From Sinosporangium album (GTDB lineage Bacteria; Actinomycetota; Actinomycetes; Streptosporangiales; Streptosporangiaceae): a stretch of 64,000 nt of DNA. The notes under the pieces were generated by a model. It saw only the letters and a program-made list of their open reading frames with translations, was not told the origin of the DNA and ran no database searches. A program made the translations under genes and the position numbers. Shown here piece by piece: positions 7,895-16,264 of this stretch. Each line of letters opens with the position of its first letter. Within the stretch, counting starts at the first letter, position 1. The DNA is taken from assembly GCF_900100605.1 (NCBI RefSeq), contig NZ_FNCN01000020.1, positions 47,857 through 111,856 of the forward strand, written 5' to 3'.

Positions 7895-8394
7895 GTAAAT
7901 CCCTCGCCCGTTGGGAGATCCCCGTCTACGCGAGCTGGGAGACAGACCCCGACACCGACGTCGGATACCTCGCGTTCACCTCCGAGCGGACGCCGGGAGG
8001 CATCGCCCACCAGTCCCACATCGAAGACGACGATGAGGTGTTGCACGCCGCGGTGGACTGGTCGGCCGGCAATCGACTGCGCGGTGTCGAGCTGCTGGGC
8101 GCGCGCGAGATGCTCCCGGCGCCTCTACGCCTGTCGGCCCCGCCTCCGTCTGCGGGACAGCCTCACGTTGAATGGCGCGGCGTGGGCTACGTCCGGCTGG
8201 AGGAGGCTGGCGGAGCGTGGATCGCGTTCACGCCTGAGCAGAGACGGGAGGAGTCGGCCTCCCGGTCCCTGGCGCGTGACAAGAACGACGTGCTTCTGGC
8301 TGTGTTGCATTGGTCGGAGACCGGGGAGCTGCTGGGGATCGAGCTGGTGGACGCGGAGAGTTCGCTGCCGCCGTCCTTGGCAGGGTGCCTCTAA
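7891..8394 (+). CDS. Probable cognate immunity/antitoxin, two tandem DUF2283-like domains
   Basis: A 167-residue acidic protein translationally coupled (ATGA) to the DUF4258-like toxin. Residues about 10-72 and 85-160 are two copies of a fold resembling DUF2283: a strand with YLAF or WIAF, an acidic turn, then AAVDWSAGNRLRGVELLGA in copy 1 and AVLHWSETGELLGIELVDA in copy 2. DUF2283 genes often sit beside DUF4258 genes, which supports an antitoxin role. As with the first module, the partner protein is an internal duplication. The ORF in this frame extends upstream to 7672 but overlaps the toxin gene, so ATG 7891 is chosen. Confidence 0.6.
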   Translation: MSKSLARWEIPVYASWETDPDTDVGYLAFTSERTPGGIAHQSHIEDDDEVLHAAVDWSAGNRLRGVELLGAREMLPAPLRLSAPPPSAGQPHVEWRGVGYVRLEEAGGAWIAFTPEQRREESASRSLARDKNDVLLAVLHWSETGELLGIELVDAESSLPPSLAGCL

Positions 8395-8411
8395 TCCTTG
8401 ATCACTCGGGT

Positions 8412-8888
8412 CTATTCCCGTGTGGCGCCTTCGGGCCAGATGACCGTGACCGGTATCCCGCGGGCGTGCGCCTCGGCGACGACGTCCGCCGTGCCGCCCC
8501 GCCCGGCGGCGGGCTCACCGTCCCACACCGCAACGAGCTGATCCACCGCCCCCAGCAGCGCGTCGTTGGCCGCGACGTACGCCTCGCGGTCGGCGTGGTC
8601 GTGGTCCATGGTGTGGACCACGACCGCTTTGCCGAGCAGGCGGTCGAACTGGTCGGCGTGGTCGGGCCTGACCTTCGTGTCCCGGTAGTCGCGGGATGGC
8701 AGCACCACTTCGAGGGTCCCCCCGGCCTCGATGACGGCCTCGGCGAACAGGCTGTCGGCGCCGCGGGCGATGCAGGAAACGCCGACGATGTCACCGCCGA
8801 TTGTGGTGAGATGGCGTTGGAGCGCCTCTGACACCAGCAGGGCTGTGGGCCCGGTCAGGTTCATGTGTCCGGTGACGCCGATGCGCAT
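8412..8888 (-). CDS. SLOG/DprA-like Rossmann-fold protein
   Basis: A 158-residue protein beginning MRIGVTGHMNLTG. It also has ARGADSLFAEAV, LPSRDYRDTK and a late AVWDGEPAAGRGGTADVVAEA. These are the nucleotide-binding Gly-rich turn and the GR/GG segment of the SLOG superfamily (DprA, LOG, TIR-like sensors). Stand-alone SLOG proteins bind or process nucleotide ligands; several act in defence signalling. It is divergent from the XRE/TPR regulator and convergent with the second toxin module. Its ligand is unknown. Confidence 0.65.
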   Translation of the reverse strand: MRIGVTGHMNLTGPTALLVSEALQRHLTTIGGDIVGVSCIARGADSLFAEAVIEAGGTLEVVLPSRDYRDTKVRPDHADQFDRLLGKAVVVHTMDHDHADREAYVAANDALLGAVDQLVAVWDGEPAAGRGGTADVVAEAHARGIPVTVIWPEGATRE

Positions 8889-9102
8889 CCGACGGTCTCC
8901 TTCGCCTTGATCGTTGATCGGTCTAGACGGACAGTGTCTCGCGGACGCGGAGTTCGGCTACGGCCCGCCCGCGGCGTGTGGCGAGGTCGCGATATCCGCC
9001 CGGCCGGAAAACGACAAGGAATAACGGGCAAACCCCTAACGTAAACGAGCCCTGCACATCTAGCCTGGGAATGTCGGTTACCAGGGAGAAGGCAGGGCCA
9101 GC

Positions 9103-10281
9103 ATGTCCGACGTTAACACGCAGAACACCCTCGCCGCACGGGTGCGGACGCTCCGCAAACGATGCGGTCTCAGCCAGACGGGACTGGCCGAGCAGGCCGG
9201 CGTATCGGCCAGCCTTATCAGCAAAATCGAACAGGGCATAATCCCCGAGACCACTATGGCCACCGCGCACAAGCTGGCTCGCGCCCTGCGCACCAACACC
9301 AGCGAACTTTTCGCCTCCTCTCTCCGCGAGGCCGAAAGCGAGACTCTGATCGACCACGTATGGAAACCCGTCGAGCAGGCCCTGAACGGGACCCTGCCCC
9401 CGGTGAACGAAGACCCCTCCCTGGACGACATCCAACGTCGCCTCAGGGCCCTCAAGCCACTGCTCGCCGAGAACCGCTACCGGGAGGTGGCCCTGGAGCT
9501 TCCCGGGCTGATACGCGATGTCGAGGCCCTCGACGACGTACGCACCCCGCGCTCGCGGCTGCTGAACGTCGCTGGATGGATGTTCGTTCAGACTCACCAG
9601 TACGCGCTGGCGGAGATGACGCTGAAGCAGGCCGTCGACGCGGCCGAGGACCGGCTCGACGCGGCCGCGGCGGTTGTGACGCTGGGCTGGATGCAGCTTC
9701 GGCACGGCCGCCTCACCGAGGCCCGCGAGCTGTCCGTCAAATGGGCGGACGCGATCGAACCCCGGTTCTCCCGGGCCACCACGGCGGAACTGGCGCTGTG
9801 GGGCAGGCTGCTGATCAGGATCTCCGGTGCGGCGGTACGCGACAACCGGCCGGGAGAGGCCGAGGACGCCATCCAGCTCGCGCGCGCGGCCGCCGTACGG
9901 ATCGGGCGCGAGATCCAAGCCGACAGCTCCACCCATAACACTTTCGGCCCGGCGACCGTGCAGATGATCGTGGCGGAGAACGCCTCGATCGGGGACAAGT
10001 ACGACAAGGTGTTGACGGTCGCCGAACGCATCCCCAAGAAGCTGCTCCACGTGAACGGGTCCGGCCGGAACCGGCACCGGCTCGACATCGCCAACGCCCT
10101 GCTGGCCACCAAACGCCCCACCGAGGCGACAGCGGTAATGCACGACATATACCGCACATCGCCCGAATGGCTGCTTAAACAGCGTTACGCCCGACGGATT
10201 ATGGACGGCATTGTGTACCGGCGCCGAAGCCTCACCCCGGAAATGCGGGCCCTGTCCGAAGCGCTGACCATCACCGGGTAA
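9103..10281 (+). CDS. XRE-family regulator with TPR-like sensory domain
   Basis: A 392-residue protein. Residues about 9-66 form an XRE helix-turn-helix (RTLRKRCGLSQTGLAEQAGV, then SASLISKIEQG). The remainder is alpha-helical with repeats of the TPR kind (for example MFVQTHQYALAEMTLKQAVD and GWMQLRHGRLTEARELSVKW). Actinomycetes use such proteins as peptide- or ligand-responsive regulators. ATG 9103 is 5 bases after an AGGCAGGGCC stretch. The perfect inverted repeat at 10309-10348, just downstream and before the methyltransferase operon, is a candidate binding site. Confidence 0.8.
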   Translation: MSDVNTQNTLAARVRTLRKRCGLSQTGLAEQAGVSASLISKIEQGIIPETTMATAHKLARALRTNTSELFASSLREAESETLIDHVWKPVEQALNGTLPPVNEDPSLDDIQRRLRALKPLLAENRYREVALELPGLIRDVEALDDVRTPRSRLLNVAGWMFVQTHQYALAEMTLKQAVDAAEDRLDAAAAVVTLGWMQLRHGRLTEARELSVKWADAIEPRFSRATTAELALWGRLLIRISGAAVRDNRPGEAEDAIQLARAAAVRIGREIQADSSTHNTFGPATVQMIVAENASIGDKYDKVLTVAERIPKKLLHVNGSGRNRHRLDIANALLATKRPTEATAVMHDIYRTSPEWLLKQRYARRIMDGIVYRRRSLTPEMRALSEALTITG

Positions 10282-10308
10282 ACGGCCCCAGCCTGCTATT
10301 TCGCACGC

Positions 10309-10348
10309 CATTGACAGTTCCGGCGGGCGGTAGACCAAACTGTCAATG
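10309..10348. promoter_or_regulatory. Perfect 11-bp inverted repeat between regulator and methyltransferase operon
   Basis: CATTGACAGTT (10309-10319) and AACTGTCAATG (10338-10348) are perfect reverse complements separated by 18 bp. The left arm contains TTGACA, a consensus -35. The arm spacing suits a dimeric regulator on one DNA face or a hairpin in RNA. It lies 28 bp after the XRE/TPR regulator gene and upstream of 10424-11573, so it is a likely operator for that operon. Confidence 0.55.
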
Positions 10349-10423
10349 ACACCGTGCAACAGAAGAGTTACGGTCGTCCCGTGTCCGCCGCCAAAATTTT
10401 TTACCTCATTCCCGGGGCTGAGG

Positions 10424-10774
10424 ATGCGTCATAGACAACGCGCCTTCAGCCCCGTAAGACAAAGCGCCGACGAGCGAGCCGCGGTACCTCCCTCCGTTGC
10501 CAGATTCGCCCGCCTGCTCCGCGCACATCGGTTGCCCGCGCCCGTCAGACGCGCCGGCGGCAAAGCTCTCGCCGCCGTGTACGGCCGCGAGCCTCTCCGG
10601 GCCGAGCCACCGTCCGCCCCCGCCACAGCTCCTCTCACTATGCAGGAAGTGCGTCTGGTCGCCGAGAGCAGATCCGTTCTGGGGAGCATCACCTTGGCCC
10701 CCATCACCGACCAACTGCTGATCAAACTTCGGGACGGGCTGAACGAGCTCGACGCGGGAGGCCCGCGTGGATGA
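10424..10774 (+). CDS. Uncharacterised protein preceding the methyltransferase
   Basis: A 116-residue frame from ATG 10424 (GAGG immediately upstream), overlapping the methyltransferase start by 8 bases. The N-terminal part is Arg-rich. The C-terminal part (MQEVRLVAESRSVLGSITLA) is helical and looks like real protein. No domain recognised. An in-frame ATG exists at 10346, within the inverted repeat, and would lengthen it by 26 residues. Confidence 0.5.
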   Translation: MRHRQRAFSPVRQSADERAAVPPSVARFARLLRAHRLPAPVRRAGGKALAAVYGREPLRAEPPSAPATAPLTMQEVRLVAESRSVLGSITLAPITDQLLIKLRDGLNELDAGGPRG

Positions 10775-11573
10775 GCTCCATGACCTCGGCCCGCCCCTCA
10801 GCGCGTCCACTCCGAACGTCGCCCGCATCTACGACGCCCTCCTGGGCGGCAAGGACAACTTTCCGGCCGACCGCGAAGCCGCCCAGAGACTCATGCGGCT
10901 GATGCCGGACGTGAAGGCCGCCGCACAACTGAATCGCGCGTTCCTGAAACGCGCGGTGCGGCGCCTGACCCACGCGGGCATCACCCAGTACATCGATCTG
11001 GGGTCCGGCCTGCCGACCCAGGAGAACGTCCACGAAGTCGCCCAGGCGGTCAACCCCAACGCCAAGGTCGTCTACGTGGACCACGACCCGGTGCCGGTCA
11101 CCCACGGGCGCGCGATCCTCAAGGGCACAGGCGTGGTGATGCTCCACGCTGACATCCGTCAGCCGCTCACCATCCTGCACGACCCGGTGGTGCGGGACAC
11201 GATCGACTACAGGCAGCCCGTGGCGCTGATCGCCGTAGCCGTCCTACACTTCCTCGCCGACCCCCACGAGGTGCTGCGGTGCTTCGCGGACCGGCTCGCG
11301 CCCGGCAGCCGCCTGGTGCTGTCGCACGGCACCAGCGACGGCGCCGACCCCCGCACGGTCGCAGAGGGCAAAAGCATCTACAAGCAGACGTCAGCGCCGG
11401 TGTACCCGCGGCCGGCCGCGGAGATCGCGGCGATGCTGGAGGCGTTCGGCACGGTGGATGAGCCGGGCCTGGTGCCGGTGACCGACTGGCATCCCGACCC
11501 CGAAGCCTTCCCGCCCGCGCCGGTGCCGTGGCTGCTCGTCGGGACCGCCACCAAACCCCCCGGGACCACCTGA
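10767..11573 (+). CDS. SAM-dependent methyltransferase (PF04672/DUF574 type)
   Basis: A 268-residue protein with a class I SAM-binding core: YIDLGSGLPT (75-84), VVYVDHDPV (101-109), MLHADIRQP (125-133) and LIAVAVLHFLAD. The N-terminus NVARIYDALLGGKDNFPADR is the hallmark of the actinobacterial PF04672 family, common beside XRE regulators and of unknown substrate. The GTG start at 10767 overlaps the upstream gene. The strong hairpins after 11694 follow it. Confidence 0.85.
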   Translation: MDELHDLGPPLSASTPNVARIYDALLGGKDNFPADREAAQRLMRLMPDVKAAAQLNRAFLKRAVRRLTHAGITQYIDLGSGLPTQENVHEVAQAVNPNAKVVYVDHDPVPVTHGRAILKGTGVVMLHADIRQPLTILHDPVVRDTIDYRQPVALIAVAVLHFLADPHEVLRCFADRLAPGSRLVLSHGTSDGADPRTVAEGKSIYKQTSAPVYPRPAAEIAAMLEAFGTVDEPGLVPVTDWHPDPEAFPPAPVPWLLVGTATKPPGTT

Positions 11574-11693
11574 CCAGGTCCCGGCGGTAACAGCGCGGCG
11601 CGGCGGAGGAAGAAAGGCGTGTACTCCGCCGTGCCGTCCCACCCCCCGCACACCGGCGATCTCAATCACGTCTGGAAGCGCCGGCGGGCGGGC

Positions 11694-11969
11694 GGCCGAG
11701 GAGCCCCTCGGCCACACCGCACGAAAGTGAGTTCGTGCGGCGGTGCGGCACCGGTCGCCGACGGCCGGTGCCGCACTACACGAGCAGGCGCGCACTCGCG
11801 CCAGGTGAATCCCGCGTGTCGGCCTGAGGGGGTCCGATGCGCGGGCGGCCGGTACGGCATCGGCCAGAGGTAGTGAGCCGTACCGGCCATCCCTGGAGGG
11901 GCGCGGATCCCGCGGGATCCGCGCCCCTCCTTCCGCCCGGCTCCTCCTCCCTGCGGGGCCGGGCGGAAG
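11694..11969. repeat. Cluster of six perfect hairpins
   Basis: Six consecutive inverted repeats fill a 276-bp stretch of the 470-bp gene-free region 11574-12043: 11694-11713 (8-bp arms), 11717-11740 (9), 11743-11776 (12), 11848-11887 (11), 11895-11930 (a perfect 36-bp palindrome, GGAGGGGCGCGGATCCCG and its complement) and 11930-11969 (12). None is followed by a T run. Such density is unusual for a terminator. Alternatives are a replication or transfer origin, a telomere-like fold-back region, or a structured RNA. No ORF of substance is present. Confidence 0.7.
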
Positions 11970-12043
11970 GAGGTCCGGCGAATCTTGCAAGCCCTCGCGC
12001 CGGGCCCCCGTGCCCATGTCCGCACGGAACGGAATGGAGAGCT

Positions 12044-12974
12044 GTGACCAACACCGCGACGCTGCTGGAAGAGACGGTCAAGAACGACTGGAGGATCATC
12101 CCCGACCGGGCGCCCCGTGTCGGGCCGCTGTACGCCGCGCTGACCGGCGCCCCCGACGCCTCCGACACCCAGGAGGCGCTCACCTGGATCAGCGGCAACT
12201 ACACCCGCCTGCTCGCCGCCGTCGAGGACAACAGGCACGCCGAGGAAGGCTGGCAGTTCGCCGAGGCGCTGCACGGATGGTTCGTGACGTGCGGTGCTCA
12301 GGCGGACCGGGTGCGCGTCTACACCCTCGGGTTGGAGTCGGCGCGGGAGTCGATGACGCCGGAGGCCACGCCTCAAATGCTCACCGGGCTGGCGTCGGGG
12401 CACATCGGCACCCGGGACTACGCCGCCGCGCGGCCTGCCGCAGAGGAAGCGCTCAGCCTCTGGCAGGAGTACGGCCACCAGGCGGGGCAGGCCGCTGCCC
12501 TCGGCAAGCTTGGCGTGATCGCCACGGGGACGGACCGGGCGGAGGAGGCGCTGGAGCATCTTGGCGCCGCGCGCCATCCATGAGGCGGCGGGCCGCGTCC
12601 GCGGGGTGGTGCTGACCCGGCAGCGGGAAGGTCGGGCGCTGCTGAAGCTGGAGCGGTTTGACGAGGCGCGGGAGACCCTTGAGTCCGCCCACCTCGCCGC
12701 TGCTTCCGCGGGTGAGGAGCGGCTCGCCGCGCAGTCCCTGACCAATCTGGGCCAGGTGCATCTGGCGCAGGGCCGCCACCAGGCGGCGGTGAGCCCGCTG
12801 CTGGCCGCGATCGCCACTCTCACACGGCTGGGGGCGGCGCGGCCGGAGTCGCGGGCGCGTGTGGCTCTGGCGGATGTCTACGCCGCCCAGGAGCGGGAGG
12901 AACTGGAGCGGGCGCTTGCCCTGGTGAGCGGGGACGACCCGGCCGCCCGCGACATCTGGGCGCGGCTGGGTTAA
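12044..12974 (+). pseudogene. Frameshifted tetratricopeptide-repeat protein
   Basis: From GTG 12044 one frame encodes TPR-like repeats (GWQFAEALHGWF, RDYAAARPAAEEALSLW, GQAAALGKLGVIA) and stops at 12583 after EALEHLGAARHP. A second frame continues the same protein from RAIHEAAGR (about 12567) through ALLKLERFDEARETLESAHL to the stop at 12974. One extra base near 12565 (GGCGCCGCGCGCC) breaks the gene. It resembles the C-terminal TPR half of actinobacterial AfsR/NB-ARC regulators without the ATPase, so it was probably a fragment even before the frameshift. Confidence 0.65.
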
Positions 12975-13055
12975 TGCCCGAGAGGGGGCGGCGGGGCGGA
13001 TCGTCCGCGCGGAGTTCACCGCCTCGCCGCCCGCTCAACAAAGCAAGGAGGACCA

Positions 13056-13280
13056 ATGCCGGAACCTGCCCCCGAACAACCGGACAGGAAACCCTCGAAA
13101 CGGCCGCGGTTCATGGACTGGCGGGAGGAGGTCGCCGCCGACAAGAAACGCCGAGCCGAGGCGGGCCGTCAGCGTGAGCTCGCACGCATGCGCCGGCACC
13201 ACGGCGGGCGAGGAGGTGCCGCAGTACTGGATCACCACCGCGCCGAGCGCCTGATCTGCTCTCCGGAGTGGTCCGCATGA
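13056..13280 (+). CDS. Small basic protein
   Basis: A 74-residue protein preceded by a very good ribosome-binding site (AAGGAGG, 5 bases before ATG 13056). Highly charged, with many Arg/Lys and Glu (PKPSKR-like N-terminus, then DWREEVAADKKRRAEAGRQR), predicted helical and soluble. No family recognised. It follows the frameshifted TPR gene. Confidence 0.5.
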   Translation: MPEPAPEQPDRKPSKRPRFMDWREEVAADKKRRAEAGRQRELARMRRHHGGRGGAAVLDHHRAERLICSPEWSA

Positions 13281-13307
13281 CACCAGCGGCAGGCGGTCGG
13301 GCAGGAT

Positions 13308-13820
13308 CTAGTCGCCTTCCCCGGCCCACAGCCCTGCCCGCTCGGCGATGCCTTGCGCGAGGTAGCCGTAGGACGGGGCCAGCTCCGGCAGCGCGCTGAT
13401 GTCGGGCCTGTCCCTGGCGGACCGGCCGAACAGCGTGAGGCCGCGGAGGCCGTCCGGCATCTCCTCGACCGTGCCGTCGGACAGGACCCGCACCGCCGGT
13501 CGTCGCCGTGGCGGATTTCCCAGGTCATGGGCATCTCCTCGGGGTCGCATACCCGGGTGCGGGTTCTCCGGCTGCGCCTTGACGGGCAGGTGCACGCAGC
13601 CGGGCACCACCTCAAGCGCCGCGACCCGCCGGCCGTGCCCTCGGTCCCCGGCACCGATCGGCTCCCGGAGGCGGGCCTCCACCCGCCCGCCCGGGACCGG
13701 GCGGCGGCACCACGGGCACCGCACCACGCGGTGGCCGAGGTCGAACGCAGCACCGGGAGAGGTGGGCACCTGGCGGGTCACCCGGTCATCATGACGCCGC
13801 CGCACATCCGACACGCCCAA
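13308..13820 (-). CDS. Uncharacterised frame with CxxC motif, possibly two genes joined by a frameshift
   Basis: The frame is open for 170 codons. The N-terminal part has VRCPWCRRPVPGG, a probable zinc knuckle. The C-terminal part (VRVLSDGTVEEMPDGLRGLT and a following YGYLAQGIAERAGLW) looks like a second small protein. In another frame a start MPMTWEIRHGDD (about 13530) would lead naturally into VRVLSDGT if one or two bases were changed, so a frameshift is likely near 13500. Function unknown. Confidence 0.4.
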   Translation of the reverse strand: MGVSDVRRRHDDRVTRQVPTSPGAAFDLGHRVVRCPWCRRPVPGGRVEARLREPIGAGDRGHGRRVAALEVVPGCVHLPVKAQPENPHPGMRPRGDAHDLGNPPRRRPAVRVLSDGTVEEMPDGLRGLTLFGRSARDRPDISALPELAPSYGYLAQGIAERAGLWAGEGD

Positions 13821-13959
13821 GACCGCAGACCTCCGACGCGCGGACTGGACAGGTCAGGGCACGCCCGGGCCTTGGCGGCCCTCCCGCTCCCGATTCCCCC
13901 GCCGCCTGAAGGCAACGGTCCCCTCGGGAGAATCTGATGGGGGTTCCGCGATGCGATCG

Positions 13960-14739
13960 TCAGGTCACGGTGTCGTAGGTGGCGGGGATGATCGCGGCGC
14001 CGTCCCACACCCCCTCCAGGGTGAGCGGCTGTTCGGCTGCGCCGTCCCATACCGTCCATGCCGCGTCGGGAGGCGGGACGACGGGCCCGATCGGAGCCGC
14101 TGTATCGCTCGCGGCGAAATGCCGGTACCGGAACTGGGGTGTGGTGGGGGTCGAGGAGTTCGGGCCGAAACGGACCGTGTCGAATCCGCTGGACGGCAGG
14201 CCGGTGGCGGTGGCGGTGGCGAGGGGGACGGTGGCGTCCCCCGGGTAGGCGCGGACAGTGAGGGCGCCTGCGTCGGAGCCGATCTCGATCCGTACCGGCT
14301 CGTTCAGGGGGAGGACGTCGCTGCCGGAGGTGGCGAGCTGGGTGCCGGTTCCGGTGAGGATGCGTAGTTGTCCGGCTTGTGTGCCTGCTCCGGTTCCGGC
14401 GAGGGTGAGCCGCCACTGCTGTGTGGTGTTGTTGCCGGTCAAGCCGGTCGCCGCGGTGAAGGAGGCGGACGCCCAGGCGGTGAAGGTGCCGTACCAGCGC
14501 AGTGTGTATTGGGCGAGGCCGGTCGTGCCGAATACGGCCTGGCCCCATCCGATCCAGGATGCGGCGCCGGCGGCCTGGGCGAACACGATGTCGGAGTGGT
14601 CGGCGGCACCGATGCGTTCGATGGTCTGGACGGTGCCGTTGCGCAGCGCGAATGGCGTGTCGCCGGGTCCTGCGAGGGTGGTGGTGAGGGTGGCGCCGTC
14701 GGTGAGCCCGGCGCCGTTCCACACGGCCAGAATCGCCAC
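13960..14739 (-). CDS. Tail-fibre/receptor-binding-like protein
   Basis: A 259-residue protein, Thr/Ala/Gly-rich and beta-strand-like, with the feel of a LamG or concanavalin-type sandwich (for example LRWYGTFTAWASASFTAATG, then VRIEIGSDAGALTVRAYPG). It ends with two short WDGAA modules (TVWDGAAEQPLTLEGVWDGA), a repeat typical of fibre tips. It is the last gene of the minus-strand fibre operon 17224-13960. By position and composition it is a likely host-binding tip protein. Confidence 0.65.
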   Translation of the reverse strand: MAILAVWNGAGLTDGATLTTTLAGPGDTPFALRNGTVQTIERIGAADHSDIVFAQAAGAASWIGWGQAVFGTTGLAQYTLRWYGTFTAWASASFTAATGLTGNNTTQQWRLTLAGTGAGTQAGQLRILTGTGTQLATSGSDVLPLNEPVRIEIGSDAGALTVRAYPGDATVPLATATATGLPSSGFDTVRFGPNSSTPTTPQFRYRHFAASDTAAPIGPVVPPPDAAWTVWDGAAEQPLTLEGVWDGAAIIPATYDTVT

Positions 14740-14748
14740 AAGGAACCC

Positions 14749-15255
14749 CTATTTGCGGAGGATGACGGTGCCGACGGGGGTTCCGGCGGGGACGGGGTCG
14801 CCGACGGCGAGGACGAGGACGGGGGCCATGACGACGCCGTTGCGGTAGGTGTTGCCGTCCTTGGTGATGCCCCACAGCGTGGCGTTGCGGGTGTTGTTCT
14901 GGTACTCGACGACGTTGCCGGATTGGGTGGGGTGGCCGATGAACCGCGCTCCGGCGTCCCAGCTGAATGGGGATTGGACGCGTAGCGCCCCCCATTCGTT
15001 CAGCGCCATGGTTTTGACGCCGTTGACCCACACCTGCATGACCTCTTGGCTGTTGAGGTCGATCGTGAAGTTGCGGCGGTGGATGATCATCGGCGCGGCC
15101 GGGTCGGCGGTGATGGTGGAGTCCGCCGGCACGCGGGATGCTACCCCGGCATCGAGCTGGCTTTTGTTGACGGCGTCGTCGGGTTCGGTGCCGTCGCCGA
15201 CCCCGCTGACCCGGGTGCCCCCGAAGTTGTAGCCGGGGGCGCGCATCTTCTTCAC
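14749..15255 (-). CDS. Tail-fibre-associated protein
   Basis: A 168-residue protein. GTG 15255 starts VKKMRAPGYNFGGTRVSG, parallel to the TKKMLAEGGYDFSGTEI start of the upstream gene, so the two share an N-terminal attachment motif. The rest contains NFTIDLNSQEVMQVWVNG and a GTPVGTVILRK end as in phage fibre and base proteins with a sandwich domain. It sits 11 bases after the larger fibre gene. Role inferred from homologous N-terminus and operon position. Confidence 0.6.
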   Translation of the reverse strand: MKKMRAPGYNFGGTRVSGVGDGTEPDDAVNKSQLDAGVASRVPADSTITADPAAPMIIHRRNFTIDLNSQEVMQVWVNGVKTMALNEWGALRVQSPFSWDAGARFIGHPTQSGNVVEYQNNTRNATLWGITKDGNTYRNGVVMAPVLVLAVGDPVPAGTPVGTVILRK

Positions 15256-15266
15256 AGCGGTGTCTT

Positions 15267-15965
15267 TCAGCCGATGATGACGGCGCGGTAGGCGTTCTGC
15301 GCCAGGTTGGTGGCCGCGGTGATGGTGACGGTGGTGGCGTCGGTGACGGTGATGGTGACGTCGACCATTTCGTTGGTGGCGACCTCCCGTACCGCGACCA
15401 CGACATCGGTGGTGTTGAGGGTGTGGGTGATGGTCCAGGTGGTGGCGGCTGTGGCGGGGCCGGTGACGGCGTGCTTGGTGGTTCCGCCGCCGCCGGTGGA
15501 GTACTTGGCGAACGCCAGGGGTGTGGTGCCGACGGTGATGGGGGCGTTCGTGGTGAGGAGCCAGGCGGTGTCGGCGTTGACGGTGCCCTCTTCGACGATG
15601 ACCCATAGGCCCGGGGTGACCTCGGCGTTGGCGTCGGCGTCGATGGCGCGGGTCAGTGCGCTGCCTGCGGAGGCGAAGGTGTAGAGGCCGTTCTCGGAGG
15701 CCGACGTCTGGTCCTTGAGGAGGATGCGGTCGCCGCCGGCGAGGGTGACGCCGTCGATGGTGGCGGGGGCCGTGGTGGTCGAGACGTTGCCGGTGGAGGC
15801 GACCCGCGCCGAGCCCTTGAAATCGAGGTTGGACATCTGGGCGGTGACCAGGGCCTGGACCTGCTGCCACTGGGCTGCGCTGGTCCCGGCGACCGCGGCG
15901 CCGATGTTGAGGATCTCGGTGCCTGAGAAGTCGTATCCGCCTTCGGCGAGCATCTTCTTCGTCAT
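15267..15965 (-). CDS. Tail fibre protein
   Basis: A 232-residue protein. It begins with a KMLAEGGYDFSGTEILNIG attachment motif. In the centre is the widespread fibre motif GGDRILLKDQTSASENGLY. It ends in a beta domain with TWTITHTLNTTDVVVAVRE and PYRAVIIG-like residues (AYRAVIIG), shared with the 95-residue protein encoded at 15977. These motifs are typical of siphovirus tail and head fibres. Third from the end of the fibre operon. Confidence 0.75.
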   Translation of the reverse strand: MTKKMLAEGGYDFSGTEILNIGAAVAGTSAAQWQQVQALVTAQMSNLDFKGSARVASTGNVSTTTAPATIDGVTLAGGDRILLKDQTSASENGLYTFASAGSALTRAIDADANAEVTPGLWVIVEEGTVNADTAWLLTTNAPITVGTTPLAFAKYSTGGGGTTKHAVTGPATAATTWTITHTLNTTDVVVAVREVATNEMVDVTITVTDATTVTITAATNLAQNAYRAVIIG

Positions 15966-15976
15966 TTTCGCGCTCC

Positions 15977-16264
15977 TTAGCTGAGGTGGGCGACGCCCGC
16001 CACGGTCGCGGCGAACGTGATGGTCATGCTGTTGAGCGAGGGGTAGGCAGGGGTGCCGTCGACGGGGTCGCCGTCGACGTCAAGCACAGTGATGGCGGGC
16101 CGGTAGCCGAGCTGGTGGTTGATCGTCCACACCGCAGCGGGGACGGTTTGGACGTGCGTGTAGGAGACGGGGCCTCCCCCGCCGCCGCCGGGCATGGTGT
16201 AGCCGGCTTCGACGACGTCGACGACGCGGCCGCCGCTATCCAGGATCTCGACCTTGTCGCTCAC
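15977..16264 (-). CDS. Short tail-fibre-type protein
   Basis: A 95-residue protein from GTG 16264, whose start overlaps the upstream stop (GTGA). After a Gly-rich linker (PGGGGGGPVSY) it has VWTINHQLGYRPAITVLDVD, the same terminal beta domain as the following fibre. This domain alone may cap a fibre or bind sugar. The frame continues upstream to 16507 but only as a shadow of the preceding gene. Confidence 0.6.
   Translation of the reverse strand: MSDKVEILDSGGRVVDVVEAGYTMPGGGGGGPVSYTHVQTVPAAVWTINHQLGYRPAITVLDVDGDPVDGTPAYPSLNSMTITFAATVAGVAHLS

Noticed and set aside
8923..10359. 478-codon minus-strand frame
   Set aside because: Complementary to the XRE/TPR regulator, which has a clear HTH and TPR pattern.
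13778..15406. 542-codon minus-strand frame
   Set aside because: Overlaps three well-supported fibre genes in another frame and is almost wholly Arg/Pro/His.
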